A stretch of 64,000 nt of DNA from Lactifluus volemus (Eukaryota > Basidiomycota > Agaricomycetes > Russulales > Russulaceae), in the NCBI GenBank assembly GCA_022376515.1, contig WTXI01000094.1:62001-126000 (forward strand), read 5' to 3'. Both the position numbers and the translations under genes were made by a program. The stretch's first letter is position 1, and each line of letters opens with the position of its first letter. Shown here one piece after another: positions 46,901 through 56,336 of this stretch. The notes beneath the pieces were generated by a model, which was given only the letters and a program-made list of their open reading frames with translations, had not been told where the DNA came from and searched no databases.

Positions 46901-48570
46901 ATCCTACCAATGAGGACATTCAGGACATTGTGCATCGTGCCTATAATGAAGCTCACTCGCTCTTTGTTTATCTCGGACTTACTGCAGAACAGTTGTATTC
47001 CTCGACTATGCAGTCACGCCCCACACACTTGCCATCTATTTCGAGCTGGTGGGCAGATAAGGACTCGGACGACTTGGAACTGTCTCAGGCTGATGACTCG
47101 GATGACTCGGAGTCAGTATGCAGCTCATTGCATTCAAGTGACGACTATCAGGCAATGCTAGACAGACTTGAAGATGCTGACCTCTCTCCAACACATGAAA
47201 ACGAACTCATGGACTATCGGTTCGCAGCAATTGCACTAAGTATCGATGACCAAACGTCCATGTACGTTTAGGCAGCTTTTGTACTGGCCCAAGTGATACT
47301 GACTCATATATGGCCTTTCAGATGTAATTTGCCAGAGCTTGATGGCGAAGCGATGACGGAAGCCTACTCAGATGATGCGGCTCACATCGTGTCTGTTCTC
47401 GCTGCAGCCCATGGTGAACGTCTAGCGAATTCCCTCCCGGCAGTCAATGTGTCAGAACCGGAAATTGATGTGTACTCTTCTGCCTCAAGGATTGACATAT
47501 CTGAACTACTACGCCTACGTTATCGTCATCAGACTAAACAGGCCGAAACTGGCGTTCGCAAATTCGGAAATACCAAAGTTTTGTGTGATTCCGAGTCTGA
47601 GTCGACTCAGATGAACCTGCGCCAATCAAAGCCTCTTACAGAGCGCCAGCAAATCCTTCGAAGATTTACTGAAATTATCAAACAACAAGACGATCGAGGT
47701 ATCGGGACTGGGTTGGAGAGAGCCGCACGCTGGAAGGGGACTATGACAGGAAATTCCGCAAATGCGGCCATGGCAGCTAGCGCGGCAGCGACAAAGGTCA
47801 GTCTGAGTCAAATAATTCGATCACGTTGCGTCGCTATGCTACTTTGCGTTTTCTCACCAAATGCCATGTTTTGGTTTCTTCTCAGGCCCTGACAAAACGA
47901 AAGCGAATATACCACGGCGCTGGATTGCCCGACATTATAGGGGATGCGCACATCAACGCCCTAAACGTTTTGCGTGCTGCTGATCCAAATTTCCGGCATG
48001 CTGGGACCCGGGATGAGCATCACCCAACTGTCGGAGGATACGGCTTCGCCATGTCGTCACACAAAGGCCTTGGACTTGTACTATGCAAAAGTATGTTTTG
48101 TTGCCGTCAGCGCATCGCCCGAGTTTGATGCCAGTGTACTGATAACACTCTCGGTAGTTCTTACTGTGTATTCGAAAGGGGGCGGAAACCACGGCAAACA
48201 TGGATACGTTGACAGCGTTGGCACCATAACCGCGGCTTCGAACATTGTTATTCAAGTCTTTCAGTATCATTTCGGTTCTCATTTCTATGATAAACCACAT
48301 ATGAATCATCCATTCCCTCAGCTTCAGTGCTTCGACATTATTCCCTCCACTCTGTTCCTTTGTGCTCTACAGAGTCCACCTGTTGTACCAGTTGATGGTC
48401 AGCCGGGCATTGAGGTTTCCCCACAAGATATCACTCTCTTCAAGACACTCCGGAAAAAGCAAAAAGACATTGAGAAGGCAATCAAGGTATTCAACAAGCG
48501 AAACGGCTCTTCTACAGCCCCAACGGGCCCAGCCAACTGTGATTCAGAGGAAGAGATTGGAGATACATAG
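43978..48570 (+). CDS. hAT/P-like DDE transposase (seven exons)
   Basis: Exons 43978..45153, 45222..45469, 45531..45801, 45850..47261, 47322..47796, 47886..48090 and 48158..48570. Every phase agrees, giving 1399 aa. The start could be further upstream if it is fused to the preceding gene. In order: low-complexity N-terminus; zinc-finger-like segment (FFCGKTLIMKYPF...FETHISNC); a second Cys/His region (CHACC); RNase H-fold core with acidic candidates Asp514/515 (SCDDTKL), Asp621 (ATDGSNVER) and Glu850 (EAVEHVFGMCRQ); a large helical insert; and a C-terminal region with an MSSHKGLGL stretch and a Lys-rich coiled coil. It cuts and joins the element ends. The family recurs in basidiomycetes; whether it is hAT-like or P-like needs a profile search. 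Confidence 0.82.
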
Positions 48571-48775
48571 TTAATTGGATGTACTACTACATGGACCCAT
48601 CATTTTGTCCCAAAAAAACTATTTTATTTGATGCCTCATCCGTGGTGCGGATAAAAAATGGGGTCAAGCCCAGTTTTGGTGAGGATTGAGCCGAAAAACC
48701 GGATAAATTTTGCCCAAACTCATGCGGATAAAAATCACAACAATTTGGGTCGCTGAAGATCAGGCCTACTGGGGA

Positions 48776-48790
48776 ACTTTCAGGGGTCCT
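48776..48790 (-). repeat. Right terminal inverted repeat of the hAT-like element
   Basis: ACTTTCAGGGGTCCT, the inverse of the left end, abutting the second GAGATACC. Confidence 0.85.
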
Positions 48791-48990
48791 GAGATACCGC
48801 CCACGTTAGGCGAGATTATTACTCCGCACTGCAAGAGCTCACTGGGGAGAGGGTAACGGACGCTACCTATGCCACACGGTCTTTACCTAAGCGCGAGTCC
48901 CCGCTCTGCATCCGAGCAGCAAACCATTCGTTTCCTCACGCCAGATCTCCAGTCACCCCGTCACTTTCCATCTCACGAGGACGAGGTACG
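48791..48990 (+). pseudogene. Truncated G-type F-box relic, part 2
   Basis: It continues the relic broken at 42156: the sequence for PPTLGEI, ALQELTGERV and YLSxSPRSAS follows with small deletions and frame breaks, ending near the CATCTCACGAGGACGAG block that corresponds to the C-terminus of copy G. Confidence 0.75.
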
Positions 48991-50407
48991 CCTCATTTCT
49001 TGCACCACCTCCTTCCGCGATCCTCCACATGATCTTGTATGGTATCTCCCACCCCCTTTCGCCTCACAGGGGCATACGTTGTCATGGCCCCGATGCAATT
49101 CCACTGTCATCTTTTCTCTCAACAGACCTATGTTGTCAGTCCCATAGGTACTTTGATTGTGTCAGCTAATCTGCGCTATCTTGTTCGCTATTTCATTTTC
49201 TCTCCCTAAATGCCACACGATACAGTGGCATCTGTGTGAAAACGAGCCAAAGTCAGCAAGTATGAACATTCGGGAGGGTGCCCTCCACCACCCCCCATCA
49301 GGCCAACCCCCGGACTTCATGCTGGGAATTGCAAACGCCTCCCGGCCTGTTTTCTGCACAGCTATCAGACTTCTCACTGAGCACGCTTTCACAGGTGAAT
49401 ACAATGCGAGACATCGCCCTCGTGCCCCGGATCCTCACGGCTGCGAATGTGGCCTGGTTGAGATCCAAACTCCCAGCCACATCATCTTCGAGTGCCCCCG
49501 CTTCGAGATCGCGCGAGACCGCGAGCTCCGCCGAGCCACGCCGATACTCTCCCCTAACATCATCTTTGGCACAGTGATAGGGGGAGAGGCCCTGACACGT
49601 TTTATCGAAGAAACTCAAGCTTGCGTACGCCCGAGGAGACGAGCTGTCCCGGAGGATCATGGTTAATATTCGTGCGCGCTGGCCCACTTCCCTCGGCCAC
49701 ACACCCCACACATTCACATATTATATACATGCCCCCAAACACATCACCTAGATCAAACCATTAGCTACTGGCTTGTGTTGAGATCGAGCGCGTCTTTTTT
49801 TTTTGTAAACATGTTGCGCTTTAAAAATGCAGATTCTAAATAAATAAATAAAAAACACTCGGGAGGGTACTGTACGTACAGCCCTGTCCCTCCACCTATG
49901 CCATAAAGATGGCTGTTGGACGTAACTAATAAGCGCTCTCGAGAACTACTACGCCCATTGCTGCTCGTCGCGGTGGACTCTGCCTTCAATATTCCTCTTA
50001 TCGGGGGCATCTTTGTATTCGTTACACTTGTAAATTATACATTACACTCAGAGTGGATGTTGGCCTCTATCGCTGTTACAATGGGTGACCGTATTCTTAT
50101 GGGCACAGGGCTTGTGATGTACATGCATCATGTGACACGCATCGTGGCGGCCTCGAGTCCCTTGACCACATAGCCTTGCGCCTTGCGACTCAACGTCCCT
50201 CAGCTGAACTGTCAACATCTCTTTCAAAGAATTTTCTTTCTCTGAGGTACGTACGGTTCCTGACCCCTCACTGAAATAGCATTCTGAGCTAACTCTGTGC
50301 TTGCTATGTTGAATTTCGAATTACTAGCAGTCACACTTGATAGCCACTAACTATCCATGTTTCATCTTCTCAACGAACAAGAGTTACTAGGGAAATGGCA
50401 GGTCATC
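48991..50407. other. Flank between the relic and copy I, with a young LINE insert
   Basis: Apart from the LINE (49280-49854), this is a G-type downstream flank followed by an H-type upstream flank. It matches 53165-54138 closely (for example 49870-50170 against 53677-53990), including the shared TTGTAAATTATACATTACACTC stretch. Confidence 0.7.
49280..49854 (+). mobile_element. 5'-truncated LINE insertion
   Basis: 575 bp, flanked by ACATTCGGGAGGGT (49266-49279) and ACACTCGGGAGGGT (49855-49868), a 14-bp duplication with one mismatch. The paralogous flank at about 53655 has a single copy, the empty site. It encodes the last ~125 residues of a LINE ORF ending at 49666 (LLTEHAFTGEYNARHR, then a zinc knuckle CECG...HIIFECP). 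A 3' tail ends in TAAATAAATAAATAAAAA. Target-primed reverse transcription explains the truncation, tail and duplication. It entered after the H/I unit duplicated. Confidence 0.85.
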
Positions 50408-51933
50408 ATGCCTCATCGGAAGGCACGTAGTATTAATCAAAGGCAACTGGGTACGTCTCATGACCATAGGCCACCGCCGAAGCAATCACTCACTTGGATC
50501 GACTAGGCCTGACTTCAGGTTCTTTCCCACGCGTGACAATCAGATCCCTCCCTGACAATGTCCTCCTGGACATCTTCGACATCTGCCAAATGTCCTCGGA
50601 TGGCTCCCCTCCATCGTGGCATGTACTGGCTCATGTGTGCAGAAATTGGAGACACATAGTGTTTGCATCACCACTTCGTCTTAATTTGCAACTTGAATGC
50701 AACGCGGACACACCAGTGAAGAAGGCGCTAGATGTCTGGCCCCGTGCCTTTCCTATCGTCATAGACGAATCAAGATCGCGACTCCCTCTGAGTGGAGCTA
50801 ACATTATTGCCGCACTCGAGCATCACGATCGCGTCTCCGAAATATATCTTGATGTGGCAAGTACTGTATTGAAGCGGCTGTACAAAGTGATGAAGAAGCC
50901 ATATCCAGTGTTGAAAAGACTTCGCCTTGAATTTAAGGAGAAGTCGGCACCAGTGCTTCACGATACCTTTTTGGGTGGATCTTCCCCGCGTCTAACGTAT
51001 CTCAGCTTAATTGGTATTCCATTTCCGGCACTACCAAACTTTCTTCCATTTTTTCATGCCCTTGTCGATGTTCGAATTGCGAAGATACCCGACACCGGTT
51101 ACATCTCACCCGGAGCTATGGCTATAGCTCTATCCGCATTGACCAAGCTTAAACGCATTTACATTGGATTGGAATCCCCAGCTTCTCATCCTGATCCAGA
51201 AAGTGGACCTCCCTCTTCACTAACACGCGTTGTCCTCCCCGCTCTCACCCAGTTGTGCTTCCACGGCACTAGCGAGTACTTTGAGGACCTTGTGGCTCGG
51301 ATCGACACTCCTGCTACTATTTACGTTGAGACATCGTTCTTCAATCAGCTCGAATTTGGCATTCCACATTTCGGCAACTTTATCGGTCGCACAAAGATCT
51401 ATAAGTCCTTCGAGGAAGCGACGCTGTTCTTTTATGATGAAAGCGTCTTCATCCGCTTTGGTCATCGTGACCCGCCAGGAGAGAGGGGATATCGGATTGG
51501 TCTAGTTATCAGGATATGGTGTCATGCGCTGGATTGGCAAGTTGCATGTGTAGCTCAAATATGCGGCAAGATTTCGCCGTTCTTATCCAATGTAGAATGG
51601 CTTTTCATCGGTGCCAGTTACTCTGACTATGGGAGAAGAGAGTACGTGACGTTTTCTGATTGGAAAGACTACGTGGATAACCCTCAATGGCTGGAGATCT
51701 TCCATGCATTTTCGGCTTTGCAGCACATGCAGATACCACCAAAGCTGGGTGAGATTGTTGGATCTGCGCTGCAAGAGCTCACTGGGGAAAGGGTAATGGA
51801 TGCGTTGCCTATGCTGCACCATCTCTACCTTCTACCCCCATCGGCATTCACGCAGCGAGCAATACAGCCATTCATCTCCTCGCGCCAGCGTTCCAATCAC
51901 CCTGTCATTGCCCATGTCACAAGAATGGCCTGA
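50408..51933 (+). CDS. F-box protein, array copy I
   Basis: Exons 50408..50450 (43 nt, MPHRKARSINQRQL) and 50507..51933 with a 56-nt phase-1 intron; 489 aa. A second in-phase acceptor (TTCAG) 12 bases further on would give the same protein minus four residues. Domains: F-box-like (SLPDNVLLDIFDI, a WHVLAHVCRNWR helix), TPVKKALDVWP, LRR-like body, PPKLGEIVGSALQELTGERVMDALPM, ending PVIAHVTRMA rather than HLTEMD. Uninterrupted, likely functional. Target unknown. Confidence 0.88.
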
Positions 51934-52518
51934 TCGTCAGGAGTCTGGGCTAATGCTGATGGGTCCTCACCAATGCTTTCCACTTCTCTTTTTGCTAGTA
52001 CCTGTCTTTATAACTGTTCCTCATCCCTCCCAGTGATTCTCACCTCCTCATAGCAGCACCCTGCTCCTTCTTGTATTTTGATGTACGATAATCGGGCCAG
52101 CCCGCACTTTGGTGCCTCAGGCCAGGAGAAATGTAGAACAAGGTTATCGTTGCGTGTTATACCAGTGGGCTGCGACCGGGGGGAGCATTTCACGAGAGCT
52201 TTAGCGACACCTCTACAAAACAGTGCAAATGCTTTGCCAGGACACGAAAGTCTATTCAAGACACGAAAAATACGGAGCGTGGAGGTTGTGAAAAGCCGTT
52301 GACGAGGATGAGAAACTAACGAGCTGAGGCCCATGTTACTCGCCTCACCCCAAACACTCCAACTCTAAGATCTATTTGTTAAATCGCCCAACCCCATTGT
52401 CTAGGACTGCCAGCGAGAACTCGAACCTCGTTTCAAAAATATTTCACTTACGTAATGCACGTGACGTTACGTAGGGTTAAGGCTTCGGCTAAGGATCCCC
52501 CACTCTCACCAAGCTGTT
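51934..52518. other. Downstream flank of copy I
   Basis: Shared with the flank of H, including the conserved 3' box at about 52078-52140. No gene recognised. Confidence 0.6.
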
Positions 52519-53160
52519 ATTCCACGGCACTAGCGAATTTCGTGGTTGGATAGACACTCCTTCTATCATCTCCCTCCACACGGCGTTCTTCAATCAGCTC
52601 GTTTTTGACCTTCCACAATTCGTTCATTTTATCTTTCGCACGCAGATCACTGGGTCCTTCAAAGAAGCGAAGCTGTACTTCGTTGACTGGCGCGCCGACG
52701 TCAACTTTGGTCACCCTGACCTTTCGAGATGGAAAGGATTTCGGATCGCTTTATCAATTGCGATATTGTTCCGTGCGTTGTATTAGCAATTTTCGTGACT
52801 AGCTCAAATATGCAGCAAGTCTTCACCGTTTTTATCCAGCGTAGAACAGCTTTACGTCGCTGACTCCGGCCAGGGCCACTGACACAACGTCTTCAAGTTG
52901 GAAAGAATACGTGGACAACCCCCAAGCTCTTCCATGCATTTTCGTCTGTGGAGCATATGGAGATACCACCCACGTTAGGCGAGATTATTACTCCGCACTG
53001 CAAGAGCTCACTGGGGAGAGGGTAACGGACGCTACCTATGCCACACGATCTTTACCTAAGTGTGAGTCCCCGCTCTGCATCCGAGCAGCAAACCATTCGT
53101 TTCCTCACGCCAGATTTCTAGTCACCCCGTCACTTTTCATCTCACGAGGACGAGGTACGC
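52519..53160 (+). pseudogene. Truncated G-type F-box relic, uninterrupted copy
   Basis: The same 5'-truncated relic as at 41680 but without the hAT-like insert; it continues through GGAGATACCACCCACG (the empty target site) to the CATCTCACGAGGACGAG block. Frameshifts and a stop (TTGTATTAGCAA near 52780) prevent any protein. Confidence 0.78.
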
Positions 53161-54138
53161 CTCATTCTTGCGCCACCTCCTTCCGCGATCCTCCACATGA
53201 TCTTGTATGGTATCTCCCACCCCTTTCGCCTCACAGGGGCATACATTGCCATTGCCCCGATGCAATATAGAAGCAATTCCATGACGAAACACCGTCGTCT
53301 TTTCTCTCAACAGACATATGTTGTCAGTCCAGTAGGTACTTTGATTGTATCAGCTAATCCGCGCTATCTTGTTCGCTATTTCATTTTATCTCCCTAAATG
53401 CCACACGATACAGTGGCATCTGTGTGAAAACGAGCCAAGACGTTTGTGAGTGAGTTGCCTTCTCCGTACTCCACACTACCTCTGCGACCGCTTTTCTCAG
53501 ATTTCCAGCAGTTACTACGCGACCACTACCGGCATGCGTCTCGACAACATCAACGAGTATTGAACGCTCAGGCTGCACTGGGGATGTACCGCTCAATTGT
53601 TACAGTGTCCCGCGTGAACGACCTTTTATTTCCCGTGATTCAAAGTCAGCAAGTATGAACATTCGGGAGGGTACTGTACGTACAGCCCTGTCCCTCCGCC
53701 TATGCCATAGGGATGGCTGTTGGGCGTAGCTAATAAGCGCTCTCGAGAACTACTACGCCCATTGCTGCTCGTCGCGGTGGACTCTGCCTTCAATATTCCT
53801 CTTATCGGGGGCATCTTTGTATTTGTTACACTTGTAAATTATACATTACACTCAGAGTGGATGTTGGCCTCTATCGCTGTTACAATGGGTGACCGTATTC
53901 TTATGGGCACAGGGCTTGTGATGTACATGCATCATGTGACTCGCATCGTGGCGGCCTCGAGTCCCTTGACCACATAGCCTTGCGCCTTGCGACTCGACGT
54001 CCCTCAGCTGAACCGTCAACATCTCCGTCGAAGAGTTCTCTTTCTCGCAGGTACGTCCAGACCCTGATCCCTCATTGTGATAGCAGTCTAAGCCAACTCT
54101 TAAGTTGAATTTCGAACTACTAGCAGTCACTCAACAGT
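53161..54138. other. Flank between relic and pseudogene J
   Basis: G-type downstream flank, then H-type upstream flank. It contains the intact empty site for the LINE near 53657-53670 and the CTCTTTCTCGCAGGTACGT donor-like motif near 54033-54051. No gene recognised. Confidence 0.65.
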
Positions 54139-55580
54139 ATGCTTCATCGGACTGCGCGTAGTATTAATCAAAGCCGACTGAGTACGTCTCATGACCATAG
54201 GCCACCGCCGAAGCAAGCACTCACTTGGATCGACCAGTAGTAGGCCTGACTTCTTTCCCACGCGTGACAATCGGATCCTTCCCTGACAACATCCTCCTGG
54301 ACATCTTCGGCTTCTATCTAATGTTTCCGCATATACATCAGAGATGGGATGTGCTTGTTCACGTGTGCAGAAGATGGAGATACATCGTATTTGCATCAGC
54401 GCTTCGTCTTGATTTGTGACCTCATTGCTATTTGAAGACACCCGTGAAGAAGAGGCTAGGTGTCTGGCCACGCGCCCTTCCTATCCATAGGCGCAGAGAT
54501 ACGGCCCGGGCAACCCCGTCCGAAAGGAGCTATTAATAACATCATTGCTGCAATCCAGAAACGCGATCGCGTGTCCAAAATCGGTCTCATTGTATCAAGT
54601 ACTGTACTAAAGCGACTCTATAAAGTGATGAAGAAGCCATATCCAGTTTTGACAATTCTTCACCTTCATATTTGGCAGTCGGAACTGGTGCTTCGTGATA
54701 CATTTTTGGGTGGATCTGCCCCGCGTCTAAAGTATCTCACCTTGTGGGGTACTCTCTTTCCGGCACTACCAAAATTGCTTCCATCTTGCCATGATCTTGT
54801 CGATATTCAGGTTGACACCGAGTACCTGTTACTTTTCTCCCGAAGAAATGGCCACAGCCCTATCCACATTGACCCAGCTTAAAACCGTTGACATTCAATT
54901 CATATTCCCACCTTCTCGTCCTTATACAACAAATAGACCTCCGTCTTCATTCACACGTGTTGTCCTCCCAGCTTTCCATCGCCACACAATTCTTCAATCG
55001 CCTGGATTTTGACATTCCACATTTCGGCCAGTTTATCGGTCGCACACAGATTCTCCTCGGGTTCTTCCAGCATACGAACCTGAGCTTCGGTCATAGAAAT
55101 GTTACCATCTGCTTCTGTTATGATGACCAAGGGAAGGGACATCCGCTCGCTCTATCTATCGTGATATCGTGCCATGCGTGAGATTGGCAGGTTGCGTGTG
55201 TAGCCCAAATATGCGGCAAGATTTCGCCTTTCTTATGCAATGTAGAACGGCTTCGCATTTACAACAAGCCGCGCGCTAAATACGGAAATGAAATGGTTTG
55301 GAAAGACTATGTGGATAACCCCTTGGCTGGAGCTCTTCCGTGCATTTTCAAATTTGCAGCACATGGCTATACGAGTCCTACCCAAACTGGCTGAGATTAT
55401 TGGATCTGCGCTGCAAGAGCTCACTGGGAAAGAGTGATGGACGCGTTGCCTATGCTGCGCAATCTCTACCTTCCATTCAACTCTGCACCCACCGTGACGC
55501 AGCAAGCAATACAACCATTCATTTCCTCGCGCCAGCTTTCCGATCACCCTGTCGCTGTCCATCTCACAAACATGGACTGA
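54139..55580 (+). pseudogene. F-box copy J, decayed
   Basis: First exon 54139..54181 (MLHRTARSINQSRL) and acceptor near 54243 are recognisable, followed by SFPDNILLDIFGF. A frame-disrupting change puts a TGA at 54417, in place of the usual QLVCN region. Later segments continue in other frames (54460-54882: RVSKIGLIVSSTVLKRLYKVMKKPYPVLT in part; 54888-55181; 55340-55580), ending CATCTCACAAACATGGACTGA. Several indels and a deletion in the middle mark it as a pseudogene of the H type, the last recognisable member of the right arm. Confidence 0.82.
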
Positions 55581-56336
55581 TTGTCAAGAGTCTGGGTCAA
55601 TGCTGGTGGATCCTCATCAATTCACTTCTCTTTTTGCTAGTACCTGACTTTATAATTGTTCCCCACCCCTCCCAGTGATTTTCACCTCCCCACATGTACA
55701 GCAGCTCTCTTTTGCCAGTGCCTCTTGTAATATGACGTACGATTATCAGATGGCCCACACTTTGGTGCCTCGAGCCAGGAGAAATATATTTAAAGGCTGT
55801 CGTTGTGTGTTATGGACTGAAACCGTGACAGGAATCGGGCCTGGGCATAAACGGCCTTCCACTTTTGGCACAACTTGGCCATGTAATATTCAGTATGCAG
55901 TTAATCACCACAGCGAACTACTGTGGTCATTGTCATGATAAATTTAGCGACTCCTTTACAACACACTGCAGACATTTTTGTCGGGATGCAAAAGTCTATT
56001 CAAGACAAAAAGCCTGAGGACGGAACGTGAGGGGGTCTACGGACTCTCGGGCCGAGTTTTAACCAACCAGGTCCCGCACTCGCCTGTCATGTCCAAACCT
56101 CGATGTTGGCAGAAATGGGTCGAAACCGAGGGTAGGTATGAAGCCGACCTTACATTGGCCTCGCTCTTTCATTTCTTCCCATCCTCTTTTTGACCGCAGG
56201 ACGCGCGGGCTTGCGCCGTGGGAAGATCGCACATGGTGGTGCGAGCAGACCCCCTGTGACGTATGACGTTTTACCTCTATAATTACAGTTGACAGTGCGC
56301 TCACTTATCCCATTGTGCGCTTGCATTCGAACGACC
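55581..56336. other. End of the F-box array and upstream region of the kinase
   Basis: About 55581-55830 is the conserved downstream flank (3' box near 55731-55790). From about 55990 the sequence is no longer array-like. A TATA-like CTCTATAATT near 56274 precedes the kinase start. Confidence 0.55.

Larger units (their letters stand above)
42157..48790 (+). mobile_element. hAT/P-like DNA transposon with a Ulp1-type peptidase gene
   Basis: 6,634 bp. The ends read AGGACCCCTGAAAGT and its exact inverse (15 bp), optionally one base longer as CAGG...CCTG. Flanking GAGATACC occurs at 42149-42156 and 48791-48798, an 8-bp duplication; if the tip is CAGG, the duplication is 6 bp (AGATAC). The empty site can be seen in the paralogous relic at about 52956. 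It carries two plus-strand genes: a cysteine peptidase (42605) and a seven-exon transposase (43978). Both are open, so the element may be autonomous. The 8-bp duplication suits hAT or P elements. Confidence 0.85.

Noticed and set aside
42157..48790. A 3-bp target duplication (CACTA-like) for the second element
   Set aside because: The shared flanking string is 6-8 bp (AGATAC/GAGATACC), and the ends do not begin with CACTA.
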